NCBI GenBank assembly: GCA_001593685.1 | Contig: LUKI01000010.1 | Span: 1-55,349 of the forward strand | Source of the DNA: Gammaproteobacteria bacterium F7 | Lineage (GTDB): Bacteria; Pseudomonadota; Gammaproteobacteria; Pseudomonadales; IMCC2047 | Direction of reading: 5' to 3' | DNA: 55,349 nt | Shown: one piece after another, positions 1 to 8,553 of the stretch | Layout of the letters: each line of letters begins with the position of its first letter | Numbering within the stretch: position 1 is the first letter of the stretch | Notes under the pieces: generated by a model | Seen by the model: only the letters and a program-made list of their open reading frames with translations | What the model was told of the DNA's origin: nothing | The model's database searches: none | Position numbers and translations under genes: made by a program

Positions 1-1728
1 GGAGTATTCCTGAAAATATATCTGCCTACTATGCTGGTCGTTATTACTTTTATGGAATGCAGTACACCCTCGTTTATTAATCAATTTGACTCAAGACCCA
101 ATATCTTTTTTATCGAATATTTAAACCACCCGGTAGAAGTTGGCTCAACACTGCTGGCAACCCAAAAAATTCCGCTGACACTGGCTTTTTTGTTATGCGG
201 GTTGACTGCCTGGTTTTCTGTAAAAACGGTTAAGCGTTATACGTCAACATTGCAGCCCTTGCGCATGATGACGGTCTTGTTGGTAACCCCGGTACTCATC
301 ATTGCCTGCTCTGCAGCCATCCGCTCCACACTGGATCACCGCCCCGTTAACCCCAGCACCGTCGCACTCTCTAACGATCCGCTGGCGAACGATTTAGCAC
401 TGAACTCCAGCTATACAGCCCTTTACGCTGCCTATGAAATGCGACAAGAACCCCACGGCGGATCAAACTACGGAGAAATGGACGAGCAAGACACCCTTAA
501 TATTGTCCGTAAAGCCATGCAAGTTGACCGCCAGAACTTTGTTTCTAACCAGCTACCAACATTGCATTATCAGCAAGCCACCCGTCATTATGACCGGCCA
601 TTGAACCTTGTCGTTATTCTGGAGGAGAGCCTGGGTGCTGAGTTTGTCGGCTCTCTAGGAGGGCTTAATTTAACGCCTAATCTTGACCGTCTCGCCAACG
701 AAGGGTTGTGGTTTGAGAATCTTTACGCGACCGGAACCCGGTCTGTGCGTGGCATTGAAGCGGTGGTAACCGGGTTTACACCCACTCCAGCTCGGAGTGT
801 CGTTAAGCTGGGCAAATCTCAGAAGAACTTTTTTACCATCGCAGAGTTGCTCTCGCAACGAGGCTACCAAACCAGCTTTATTTATGGCGGTGAAGCCCAG
901 TTCGACAACATGGGCCGTTTTTTTATGAACAACGGCTTTCAGTCTGTTTTTGATCAGGATAACTATGTTAACCCTGTTTTCACTGGTTCATGGGGGGTTT
1001 CCGATGAAGACCTGTTCAATCGCGCCCATGAAGAGTTTAGCCGTGCTGGCGATCAGCCCTTCTTCAGCCTGGTCTTCAGTTCGTCAAACCACTCTCCGTT
1101 TGAATACCCGGATGGCCGTATAGAGCTACACGATGAAGAAAAAAATACCGTTAATAACGCCGTCAGGTATGCCGATTACGCCATTGGTGAGTTTATAAAA
1201 AAAGCCCGCAGCTCAAATTACTGGGATAACACCCTGTTTGTTATCGTCGCCGACCACAATTCACGGGTGCGCGGCGCAGAGCTGGTTCCCGTCGATTACT
1301 TCCACATTCCCGGGCTAATTTTAGGCGGCACCATTAAACCGGCAGTTTATAACCCCGTCGCCAGCCAGATCGATCTGCCCCCCACGCTGCTGTCATTGAT
1401 GGGTATTTCCTCAACTCACCCCATGATCGGCCATGATCTGACGCGCCCGGAGATGCAGCAACAGGCTGGCCGAGCCATCATGCAGTACAACGCAACTCAA
1501 GCGTACATGGAAGGTGATCGTGTAGCGATACTGCGAAAAGACATGCCAATTACCGAATTTATCTATCAACAACAACGACTGGTGCCAGCACACTCAACAG
1601 ACCTGGCACTGGCCAAAAAAGCGCTTGCTCACGCTAATTGGTCGTCAATGTCCTACGATAAGAAACTCTATCGACTGCCGCAACAACCGGCAAAAAAGCG
1701 CATATCCACAGCATCATCCGTTTATTAG
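1..1728 (+). CDS. LTA synthase-like membrane sulfatase (5' partial)
   Basis: The frame is open back to the first base, so the true start lies outside the window; the ATG at 31 is only the first one visible. The visible N-terminal part has hydrophobic segments (around residues 55-75 and 85-105 counted from position 1), followed by an extracytoplasmic alkaline-phosphatase/sulfatase domain. Motifs seen are the metal-binding VVILEES stretch, a TGTRSVRGIEA segment that should carry the nucleophilic Thr, and a VADHNSRV segment near the C-terminal metal site. Family members (LtaS/OpgB/EptA-like) transfer phosphoglycerol or phosphoethanolamine groups to envelope polymers outside the membrane. In a Gram-negative, the acceptor is more likely a glycan or lipid than lipoteichoic acid. 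The fold assignment is firm, the substrate is not. It ends 82 bp before the hemolysin gene and is probably a separate unit. Confidence 0.85.
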   Translation, partial: GVFLKIYLPTMLVVITFMECSTPSFINQFDSRPNIFFIEYLNHPVEVGSTLLATQKIPLTLAFLLCGLTAWFSVKTVKRYTSTLQPLRMMTVLLVTPVLIIACSAAIRSTLDHRPVNPSTVALSNDPLANDLALNSSYTALYAAYEMRQEPHGGSNYGEMDEQDTLNIVRKAMQVDRQNFVSNQLPTLHYQQATRHYDRPLNLVVILEESLGAEFVGSLGGLNLTPNLDRLANEGLWFENLYATGTRSVRGIEAVVTGFTPTPARSVVKLGKSQKNFFTIAELLSQRGYQTSFIYGGEAQFDNMGRFFMNNGFQSVFDQDNYVNPVFTGSWGVSDEDLFNRAHEEFSRAGDQPFFSLVFSSSNHSPFEYPDGRIELHDEEKNTVNNAVRYADYAIGEFIKKARSSNYWDNTLFVIVADHNSRVRGAELVPVDYFHIPGLILGGTIKPAVYNPVASQIDLPPTLLSLMGISSTHPMIGHDLTRPEMQQQAGRAIMQYNATQAYMEGDRVAILRKDMPITEFIYQQQRLVPAHSTDLALAKKALAHANWSSMSYDKKLYRLPQQPAKKRISTASSVY

Positions 1729-1743
1729 CACAATAAAGCCTCT

Positions 1744-1760
1744 CTTAAGATCCCCTTAAG
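1744..1760 (+). promoter_or_regulatory. PmrA/QseB-type direct-repeat box
   Basis: Two perfect CTTAAG half-sites (1744-1749 and 1755-1760) are separated by 5 nt, giving the 11-bp period of sites bound by OmpR-family PmrA/QseB regulators. The box lies 51 bp before the first gene of the cluster, in an 82-bp intergenic gap, with AT-containing -10-like sequence just downstream (about 1771-1780). The response regulator at 6179-6838 in the same cluster is of this subfamily, so autoregulation is the simplest inference. Confidence 0.6.
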
Positions 1761-1810
1761 TTTCACTTGCTAGTCTATCCAATATCAACAGTTCTTATTG
1801 GAATGGATAT

Positions 1811-2551
1811 ATGCAAACACTCGTTAAAGGTCACGAACAATCTAGCAAGATCAGCTCTCCTGCAGGGCTGACCCGCCTGTTAACACCGGGACCCACGCTT
1901 AGTCTTCACGACAAAAGTACGCCAGATAGAGCTGACATTGAGTCCTATATCGCGCAGCAGTTTCACAAAGTACACGGTGCTCATATTCATGACTTTATGC
2001 CAATACTGTTAGACATAGACTGTTGCAGAACGCCCATTGCGGCCTTAGGCATTCGCCCTGCCGGTGATCAAGACCTCTTTCTTGAACAGTACCTGCCCCG
2101 TAACATTGAAAGCTTTGTCAGCCAGACTGCAGGATATTCGGTATCTCGCCAACACATCACCGAAATCGGCAACCTGGTCGCCACGCAACGCGGTGGCAGC
2201 CAACTGCTGTTTTTAATCTTAACGGCCCTGTTACAACAGTCCCAATTTGATTGGGTGGTCTTCACGGCTACCCCTCTGGTTGACCGCATGATGACCCGTA
2301 TGGGCATGAAGTTACATCAACTATATGACGCAGACCCCGCGCTGCTCACCAACTCTCATATCTCTGAGTGGGGCAGCTACTACGACAGCCAGCCAAAGGT
2401 TGTAACGGTCAATGTCGCAGCCGCGATGGCCTCACTATGCCAACGCAAAGCCTATAAAAACATTATCACGCTGTACCAAAATCGCGTTGCAGAATTGGCG
2501 TTAACACTGGATGAAATGGGTTGCCACGGTGCACATTCTCTCTCGGCTTAA
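1811..2551 (+). CDS. Thermostable hemolysin family protein
   Basis: This 246-residue protein resembles the thermostable hemolysin family first described in Vibrio (delta-VPH). It has no signal peptide or membrane segment. The middle part (about residues 105-175), with an EIGNLVAT segment, a following helix and a WVVFTATPLV strand, reads like the core of a GNAT/LuxI-type acyltransferase. An N-acyltransferase activity is therefore an alternative to lysis; that is inference. The gene opens a cluster with an acyl-adenylating enzyme, a diiron oxidase-like protein and a dehydrogenase, and overlaps the ligase gene by 41 bp, which implies translational coupling. A CTTAAG-N5-CTTAAG box upstream probably controls it. 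The family call is good; the biochemical role is open. Confidence 0.75.
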   Translation: MQTLVKGHEQSSKISSPAGLTRLLTPGPTLSLHDKSTPDRADIESYIAQQFHKVHGAHIHDFMPILLDIDCCRTPIAALGIRPAGDQDLFLEQYLPRNIESFVSQTAGYSVSRQHITEIGNLVATQRGGSQLLFLILTALLQQSQFDWVVFTATPLVDRMMTRMGMKLHQLYDADPALLTNSHISEWGSYYDSQPKVVTVNVAAAMASLCQRKAYKNIITLYQNRVAELALTLDEMGCHGAHSLSA

Positions 2552-4016
2552 AACAATCGTTCCCGGCAGCAAAATTGTTGCCCGAGACGAAAACTCAGCC
2601 CTCAGGTTTGATGAGCTAATGCAGCTATGTGAGCAACTGAGTAATAGCTTAAAAGCTCATCATATTGAACGTTTGGCTCTGCATGCAGATAACAGTATTC
2701 ACTGGATGGTCGTTGATCTGGCTTGCCAGCTGGCCTCCGTTTGCCTGATTCCACTGCCAACATTTTTCACCCCCCAACAACTTAAAAACGTCATGTCATC
2801 AACGCCGGTTGATGCCCTGATCTGTGAGCAGCAAGAAAGTTTTTCATGGCTAAGCAGCGACACAAAAAATTCATCTAAATTATTAAATAATCATTATAAT
2901 TTATTGATTTTAAATAAAAACGAATCATCATACTTATTGCCTGACAATACACAAAAAATCACCTTCACCTCCGGATCAACAGGCTCCCCTAAAGGTGTCT
3001 GCCTCAGCAATGAGCAGCTGCTTTTGCAAGCCCAGGCTCTCGCCGACCGGGTTGGCCTGAATCAGCCTAGGCATCTCTGCCTGCTGCCACTCAGTACGCT
3101 GTTGGAAAATGTCGCTGGCATTTACAGTACCCTGTTGGCCCAGGGAGAAGTCATGCTACCCGGACTTGCCGAGATTGGATTTCAAGGCAGTTCATCGCTT
3201 TCCACTGAGCGTTTTATTTCAGTGATTACCCGGTATACCCCCGACAGCATAATTGTTACCCCGCAATTACTGCTGGTTCTTATTTCAGCCGTTGAGCTGG
3301 GATGGAAAGTACCCGAATCGCTGAAATTTGTTGCCGTGGGAGGTGCCAGAGTGTCTCCTCAACTTCTGGTACGCGCCCACGAGCTTAACATCCCGGTTTA
3401 CGAGGGCTACGGACTATCGGAGTGTGCCTCCGTCGTGAGTTTAAACACACCACAAAATAACGATCAGCACAGCTGTGGTCGCCCACTGCCACATCTCGAC
3501 ATCAGCATTGAAAATGATGAAGTGGTCGTTAGTGGCAACGCCATGCTGGGTTATGCCAATGACCCCTATAGCTGGTCACAACCCCGTATTCATACCGGTG
3601 ACATGGGCTATTTAACCGAACAGGGAAACCTGGTGATTACAGGGCGTCGCAAAAACCTGCTTATTTCAAGCTATGGTCGCAACATTAACCCGGAATGGGT
3701 TGAAAGTGAGCTGTTAACGCACCCCCAAATTGCAGAATGTGTGGTCTTTGGTGATGCCCGCCCCTACTGCATCGCGCTTATCAGTACTCGCGGCAACATT
3801 CCCGCACAGCAGCTTGCGCAGTTAATTGAGGCAACCAACCGCCGCTTGCCTGATTACGCGCGCATTCTCAACTGGCAACAGCTCGATTCGCCATTAAGCC
3901 AACAAAAAAACCTGCTCACGGATAATGGCCGGCCACGACGCGCCGCCATCTTTGAGCACTACGCCAAATTAATCGATTCACTCTATCCACATGACTTAAA
4001 GGTAGAAAACCAATGA
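2511..4016 (+). CDS. AMP-binding acyl-adenylating enzyme (CoA ligase-like)
   Basis: This is an ANL-superfamily enzyme of 501 residues. Visible motifs are the P-loop TFTSGSTGSPKGV (about residues 150-162), the YGLSECASV segment (about 303-311), HTGDMGY (about 364-370) and the hinge segment GRRKNLLISSYGRN (about 380-393). Members activate a carboxylic acid as its AMP ester and pass it to CoA or a carrier. The C-terminal A10 motif reads TDNGRPRR, with Arg at about residue 474 where Lys normally binds the adenylate. Half-reaction chemistry may thus differ. The C-terminal part resembles long-chain acyl-CoA synthetases more than NRPS domains. The start overlaps the hemolysin gene by 41 bp and the stop overlaps the next ATG by 4 bp, so these are one operon. 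The substrate is unknown. Confidence 0.82.
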   Translation: MKWVATVHILSRLKTIVPGSKIVARDENSALRFDELMQLCEQLSNSLKAHHIERLALHADNSIHWMVVDLACQLASVCLIPLPTFFTPQQLKNVMSSTPVDALICEQQESFSWLSSDTKNSSKLLNNHYNLLILNKNESSYLLPDNTQKITFTSGSTGSPKGVCLSNEQLLLQAQALADRVGLNQPRHLCLLPLSTLLENVAGIYSTLLAQGEVMLPGLAEIGFQGSSSLSTERFISVITRYTPDSIIVTPQLLLVLISAVELGWKVPESLKFVAVGGARVSPQLLVRAHELNIPVYEGYGLSECASVVSLNTPQNNDQHSCGRPLPHLDISIENDEVVVSGNAMLGYANDPYSWSQPRIHTGDMGYLTEQGNLVITGRRKNLLISSYGRNINPEWVESELLTHPQIAECVVFGDARPYCIALISTRGNIPAQQLAQLIEATNRRLPDYARILNWQQLDSPLSQQKNLLTDNGRPRRAAIFEHYAKLIDSLYPHDLKVENQ

Positions 4017-4696
4017 CTTTTTTTGATCAATTACAAATTGCAACTCAAGATGAACGCCAACAACTGTTAGACGTACCGCTGATTAAGCGTGCCCTTAACG
4101 GCACCATCAGTCTCAACGAGTACCATGCGTTCCTGCAGGAAGCTTTCCATCACGTTAAACATACGGTGCCCTTAATGATGGTGGCCGGTTCCCGTCTTCC
4201 TGAACAAAAGGAATGGTTGCGCGAAGCACTGGCCGAATACATTGAAGAGGAAATCGGTCATCAGGAATGGATTCTTAACGATATTGCCGCCTGCGGTTTT
4301 GATAAGGAGATATCGCGAAGCAGCACCCCAAGTATCGCTACCGAGTTAATGGTCAGCTATGCCTATGACACCATCCACCGACTTAATCCCGTTGGCTTTT
4401 TTGGCATGGTACAGGTGCTCGAAGGCACCAGTATCAGTGTTGCTGATAAGGCCGCCAACAGCATTCGCCAAGCACTCAATTTACCGGAACAGGCCTTTTC
4501 ATACCTGTATTCGCATGGTGCACTGGATATTGAGCACATGCAATTTTTTGAGAATCTGATGAACAAAATTGATGACCCGGAAGATCAGGCACAAATCATT
4601 CACTGCGCAAAAGTGTTCTACAAACTTTATGCCGATATCTTCCGTCATATCACCGACAGCCACGACCTGTGCGAAGGCAAGGTCGCCAACTTTTGA
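4013..4696 (+). CDS. Haem-oxygenase-like diiron oxidase (TenA/PqqC fold)
   Basis: This all-helical protein of 227 residues has the ligand pattern of the haem-oxygenase-like diiron oxidases (UndA, SznF and BesC are known members): Glu43 in helix 1, E80-x2-H83, Glu137, and D172-x2-H175. The presence of all these carboxylate and His positions favours an iron-dependent oxygenase over a TenA thiaminase, which lacks such a metal set. Members cleave C-C bonds of fatty or amino acids, hydroxylate amines, or desaturate. Here it follows an acyl-adenylating enzyme (ATGA overlap) and precedes a short-chain dehydrogenase, so oxidation of an acyl-derived intermediate is plausible. FTR1-type permease genes in the same cluster could relate to its iron need. 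The product is unknown. Confidence 0.75.
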   Translation: MTFFDQLQIATQDERQQLLDVPLIKRALNGTISLNEYHAFLQEAFHHVKHTVPLMMVAGSRLPEQKEWLREALAEYIEEEIGHQEWILNDIAACGFDKEISRSSTPSIATELMVSYAYDTIHRLNPVGFFGMVQVLEGTSISVADKAANSIRQALNLPEQAFSYLYSHGALDIEHMQFFENLMNKIDDPEDQAQIIHCAKVFYKLYADIFRHITDSHDLCEGKVANF

Positions 4697-4704
4697 GGTC
4701 AGCC

Positions 4705-5487
4705 ATGCGACTTAACGATAAATATCTGTTATTGACCGGTGCGTCCGGGGGCATTGGCCAGGCCATTGCCCATGAACTGGATAAAACCGGTGTACACCTG
4801 TTGCTGGCCGGCAGAAACAAAGAAAAGTTGGCTGCCCTGCAGCAAAAACTATCGGGTAATCACCAACTGATTGAAGCCGATATCAATACCCCTGAGGGAC
4901 GCCAAGCAATCGTCAGTGCCGCTCAACAGGTGAATATAAAATTGTTTGTGAACGCCTGTGGCGTGTTGAGTTTTGACCTCTTCGAACAACAAGAGGCCAA
5001 ACTCATTGAGCAGATGATCACCACGAACCTGCTCTCACCGATGTTGCTATGCCAACAACTGGTGCCGTTACTCCGGCAACACAAGGAAGCGGCCATCATC
5101 AATATTGGTTCAATTTTTGGCAGTATTGGTCACCCCGGATTCACCGCCTATTGTGCCAGTAAATTTGGTCTCAGGGGCTTTACCGAAGCACTGCAACGTG
5201 AGCTGGCCGACAGTCCGATTCAGGTCAGTTATCTGGCTCCACGTGCCACTCAAACTGACCTCAACGCCAGCAATGTCACTGCGCTTAACAAAGCGCTAGG
5301 CAACGCCGTTGACGCACCTGAGTTAGTCGCCAAAGAGGTCATGAAGCTCATATCCGGTGCCAACAAACAGTGCTATATGGGTTGGCCGGAAAAGCTCTTT
5401 GTTCGGTTAAACGGCTTGTTCCCGAGTATTGTTCACAATGCCCTGGTAAAAAAGTTACCCGTCATTCGTCGATACGCACAACAGTAA
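4705..5487 (+). CDS. Short-chain dehydrogenase/reductase
   Basis: This classical SDR of 260 residues has the TGASGGIG nucleotide-binding motif (about residues 10-17), an NACG segment in place of the usual NNAG, a catalytic Ser in INIGSIFGS, and the YCASK Tyr-Lys pair (about 149-153). It should reduce a carbonyl or oxidise an alcohol with NAD(P). The start at 4705 is chosen over the ATG at 4669 because GAGGT lies just ahead of it and the Rossmann fold begins within ten residues. It starts 8 bp after the diiron protein gene. The C-terminus, with basic and hydrophobic residues (KLFVRLNGLFP...), could lie against the membrane. In context it probably acts on the product of the upstream ligase and oxidase. 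Confidence 0.85.
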   Translation: MRLNDKYLLLTGASGGIGQAIAHELDKTGVHLLLAGRNKEKLAALQQKLSGNHQLIEADINTPEGRQAIVSAAQQVNIKLFVNACGVLSFDLFEQQEAKLIEQMITTNLLSPMLLCQQLVPLLRQHKEAAIINIGSIFGSIGHPGFTAYCASKFGLRGFTEALQRELADSPIQVSYLAPRATQTDLNASNVTALNKALGNAVDAPELVAKEVMKLISGANKQCYMGWPEKLFVRLNGLFPSIVHNALVKKLPVIRRYAQQ

Positions 5488-5504
5488 CACCACAGGAATC
5501 AACA

Positions 5505-6155
5505 ATGTCTTTTTCTAAATACAGCGCCTTACTTGCCAGTACCTTATTCAGCCTATGCACGGCCTCCTTCGCGTGGGCTGATCTTGGTAGCGATATTCAT
5601 CAGCTGCAAAAACGCTGGGCTGAGGTCAATTATCAATTATCAGGGAAGCCGCAGCTGACTGCCTTTGAAAAGCTCAGCCATGAGGCTGAACAACTCTCAA
5701 AAAAATATCCCGAAGCGGCTTCAATCTGGCTATGGAGTGGCATTATCAAATCAACCTATGCCGGGGCTAAGGGTGGTTTCGGGGCCTTGAAACTCGCCAA
5801 ATCGAGCAAATCAGACTTGGAACAGGCTATAAAACTTGAACCTGCTGTGATGCAGGGTTCAGCCTATACGAGCCTGGGCACATTGTATTTCAACGTCCCC
5901 GGCTGGCCTCTTGCATTTGGTGATGACGATAAAGCCGAGGAATTGTTGCTCAAAGGTATTTCAATCAACCCGGACGGTATTGATAGTAATTATTTTTTCG
6001 CTCAGTATCTGGTTAACGAGGGGCGCTACCTGGAAGCCGAAAAGTTTCTACTTAAAGCACAAGCTGCCCCTGCGCGTGCGCATCGACCTCTAGCCGATAA
6101 AGGGCGCCAGCAGGAAATTTCAACGGCCCTGGTCGAAGTTCGTAAAGCACTTTAA
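5505..6155 (+). CDS. Periplasmic TPR-like protein of unknown function
   Basis: This 216-residue protein has a clear Sec signal peptide, with predicted cleavage after the AWA at residue 25. The mature part is helical and contains TPR-like units: AYTSLGTLYF (about residues 125-134), then segments around 155-190 with the alternating small and aromatic pattern. No enzyme motif is seen. The start at 5505 is preferred to the in-frame ATG at 5370, which lies inside the dehydrogenase gene. It sits 17 bp after the dehydrogenase gene and 23 bp before the response regulator, so it is co-transcribed. A role as a periplasmic scaffold or partner for export or metal handling is a guess. Confidence 0.65.
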   Translation: MSFSKYSALLASTLFSLCTASFAWADLGSDIHQLQKRWAEVNYQLSGKPQLTAFEKLSHEAEQLSKKYPEAASIWLWSGIIKSTYAGAKGGFGALKLAKSSKSDLEQAIKLEPAVMQGSAYTSLGTLYFNVPGWPLAFGDDDKAEELLLKGISINPDGIDSNYFFAQYLVNEGRYLEAEKFLLKAQAAPARAHRPLADKGRQQEISTALVEVRKAL

Positions 6156-6178
6156 CCCTATTCACAAACACATAAACT

Positions 6179-6838
6179 ATGCAGATACTGTTAGTTGAAG
6201 ACGATTACCCTCTGGCCAAAGCCCTTCAACAGGCGCTACAGGAACAGCAACATACCGTTAACGCGGTGGGCACTGGAGAAGCCGCGTTGCACATTATCGA
6301 TACTGAAAAACCCGACATTGTTATTCTGGACCTCGGCTTACCGGATACCGATGGCATCGATGTACTAAAAAAAACCCGTAAAAAGCATTCTGATTTACCC
6401 ATCTTATTGCTCACTGCGCGTGCCGAGCTGGATGACCGCATCACCGGCCTGGATAGCGGCGCCGATGACTATTTGGCCAAACCCTTTGAAATGGCCGAAC
6501 TGTTTGCTCGTTTACGGGTACTGGAAAGGCGTTTAGGCACAGCGCACAGCAGCGAAATCGTCATTCACAACGTCTGCCTGGACTGTAACAATAATTCGGT
6601 CAAGCTCAATGGCACAGAATTGGAATTATCACGCAAGGAATACATGCTACTGAAAAGCCTGATGGAAAATGCAGGCCGCATACAAACCCGCAGTACGCTT
6701 GAACGACGCCTTTACAGCTGGGATGAAGAGGTTGCCAGTAATGCGCTGGAAGTACATGTACATCACCTGCGAAAAAAGCTCGGCAGCAATTTTATCAAAA
6801 CCGTCCGTGGTGTTGGTTACAAAATTGAGAGCCACTAA
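6179..6838 (+). CDS. OmpR/PhoB-family response regulator (QseB/PmrA-like)
   Basis: The 219-residue protein has a receiver domain with the acidic pair Glu7-Asp8, the phosphoacceptor Asp51 in VILDLGLPDTDG, the conserved Thr in LLLTARAE, and Lys in YLAKPF. A C-terminal winged-helix DNA-binding domain includes RGVGYKIE. It should bind tandem direct repeats. A CTTAAG-N5-CTTAAG box upstream of the cluster at 1744 matches the known preference of PmrA and QseB. The kinase gene follows after 6 bp. A pathway-specific regulator of this cluster is the natural reading; the exact orthology (QseB, PmrA or another) cannot be settled here. Confidence 0.88.
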   Translation: MQILLVEDDYPLAKALQQALQEQQHTVNAVGTGEAALHIIDTEKPDIVILDLGLPDTDGIDVLKKTRKKHSDLPILLLTARAELDDRITGLDSGADDYLAKPFEMAELFARLRVLERRLGTAHSSEIVIHNVCLDCNNNSVKLNGTELELSRKEYMLLKSLMENAGRIQTRSTLERRLYSWDEEVASNALEVHVHHLRKKLGSNFIKTVRGVGYKIESH

Positions 6839-6844
6839 GCAATT

Positions 6845-8182
6845 ATGACGTCTATTCGCGTTTTTCTGGTGGTAGTCATTCTGGCTGTTTTTACCCTGTT
6901 TAATTTTATTGCGGCACTGCGCGGCTACCAATCCAGTATGGAAAAAGCCGAGCAGCTGTTTGATCAGCATTTGCTGGAAACCGCGAAGATTATCGCCAAT
7001 ATCCATACAGAAAATACCGCCAACAACATCGACCATAACAGCCATATTGCTTTTCAGGTTTGGCAGGACGGGCGATTAGTGGCGTCATCCTCCAATACTC
7101 CCCAGCAACCTATTGCCGCGCTGCAGAGTGGCTTTAACTACAGTAATTTCGATGGCTATCGCTGGCGTACCTTTGCCTATCGAAACCTTGAAACAAGCCA
7201 CTGGGTATTGGTCGCCGAACGTACCGATTTACGTTTTACCCTGGCAGAGAATGTTATTCTGGAGTCCATCTTTCCGGTGCTTGTCGGACTACCGGTGGTT
7301 GGACTGCTGATCTGGCTTATTGTCAGTCATGGTTTACGCCCGTTAAGACGGCTAGCCAACGAAATGGGAAGCAAGCAACCAACCGACTTGAGTCCCTTAT
7401 CAACGCAGGCACCACAGCAGGAGCTGGCTCAGATTGTTGCCTCCTCCAACGGCCTGCTGGAACGTCTGGAAACCTCGCTGCAGCGCGAGAAGCAGTTCGC
7501 CTCTAATGCTGCCCATGAACTACGCACCCCCATCAGTACCCTCAAGGTTCAGCTCTATAACATCAAGCAAACACTCAAGCAGGGGGCTGAAACAGACGCA
7601 TTAGAAGCCACCGCTCAACGCCTCGAACATATTGTCGAACAAATTTTAGCGTTATATAAAAATTCGCCCGACCAATACAACGCTCGCTTTGAAAAGATTG
7701 AGTTAAGTGAACTCACCGAAGAGGTGCTAGCTGAAGAGTACCCCTACTTTGATGCCAAGCAACAGCAATTAGAGTTTAACAGCTGTGAGGCTCACATCAT
7801 GGGTGACCCTTTTGCACTTAAAACCTTACTCAAAAATTTACTGAGTAACGCCAACAAATACACTCCAGCCGAAGGCTGCATCAAAGTCAGCATGACAAAG
7901 TTAGAGGACCATCTGCTGCTGAGCATTGAGGACTCTGGGCCTGGCATTGACGCAAAACAACGCGATCGTATTTTTGAACGTTTTTACCGTATCGATGGCG
8001 ATCGCCACCCCTCCGGCGAAATGGGCTGCGGGCTTGGGCTCGCAATTGTTAAGCATATTGTCGAACTGCACCACGCAACCATTCAGGTAACGCCTTCCAG
8101 CTTTGCAACCGGTAGTGCATTTAAGGTGCTATTTCCGCTCCATCAACCAGAAAATTCAAACCATCAGCCGGGGACAACCTAG
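6845..8182 (+). CDS. Sensor histidine kinase, QseC/PmrB-like
   Basis: This 445-residue kinase has TM1 at about residues 5-25, a periplasmic domain of roughly 110 residues, TM2 at about 142-160, a HAMP-like linker, the H-box NAAHELRTPI with His224, and an HATPase domain with an N-box (LLSNANKYTP), DSGPGI and a GLGLAIV G2 box. The periplasmic domain has one E-x-x-E sequence (Glu33-Glu36). Such pairs bind Fe3+ in PmrB, but a single match near the membrane is weak evidence. It partners the regulator encoded 6 bp upstream. Because the downstream genes encode metal-uptake-like proteins, a metal or envelope signal is plausible. Confidence 0.87.
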   Translation: MTSIRVFLVVVILAVFTLFNFIAALRGYQSSMEKAEQLFDQHLLETAKIIANIHTENTANNIDHNSHIAFQVWQDGRLVASSSNTPQQPIAALQSGFNYSNFDGYRWRTFAYRNLETSHWVLVAERTDLRFTLAENVILESIFPVLVGLPVVGLLIWLIVSHGLRPLRRLANEMGSKQPTDLSPLSTQAPQQELAQIVASSNGLLERLETSLQREKQFASNAAHELRTPISTLKVQLYNIKQTLKQGAETDALEATAQRLEHIVEQILALYKNSPDQYNARFEKIELSELTEEVLAEEYPYFDAKQQQLEFNSCEAHIMGDPFALKTLLKNLLSNANKYTPAEGCIKVSMTKLEDHLLLSIEDSGPGIDAKQRDRIFERFYRIDGDRHPSGEMGCGLGLAIVKHIVELHHATIQVTPSSFATGSAFKVLFPLHQPENSNHQPGTT

Positions 8183-8183
8183 C

Positions 8184-8528
8184 ATGCAACGGCAACCCAA
8201 TATTCGCTACTGGCGCTGGCTTACCCTGTTCTGCAGTTTCTACTGCAGCACATTGCTGGCTGCGACACCGGTGATTGAAATATCCATCAAGGATCACCTG
8301 TTTTATCCCGCCGAAATCACTATTCCGGCCAATACCAAGGTAAAGCTCTTTATTAGAAACCTCGACCCCACCGCCGAAGAATTTGAAAGTTATGAGTTGA
8401 ATCGGGAAAAGGTCATCAGCGGCAATAGTAAAACCGTTATTTTTATTGGCCCCCTGCCACCTGGCGAATACCCCTTCTTTGGTGAGTTTTTCCCAAAAAC
8501 AGCCCAAGGGAAAGTACGGGTAAAATGA
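8184..8528 (+). CDS. EfeO/P19-type cupredoxin-domain protein
   Basis: This small exported protein of 114 residues has a signal segment near residues 10-26 ending in LLAA. A single cupredoxin-like beta sandwich follows (IEISIKDHLFYPAEITIPAN... to GKVRVK), resembling the N-terminal domain of EfeO. No Cys is present in the mature domain, and the usual His-Cys-Met copper set is not visible; candidate metal ligands are the His in KDHLFYP and several acidic residues. The start at 8184 lies one base past the kinase stop and is preferred to upstream in-frame starts inside the kinase gene. It probably works with the FTR1-type permease encoded next, as EfeO does with EfeU. Confidence 0.72.
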   Translation: MQRQPNIRYWRWLTLFCSFYCSTLLAATPVIEISIKDHLFYPAEITIPANTKVKLFIRNLDPTAEEFESYELNREKVISGNSKTVIFIGPLPPGEYPFFGEFFPKTAQGKVRVK

Positions 8529-8553
8529 CCCCGCACTCTAATGGAGCAAGCAA

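Noticed and set aside
6647-7045. 132-codon antisense frame across the regulator-kinase junction
   Set aside because: Opposite-strand shadow of two well-supported genes, no family match.
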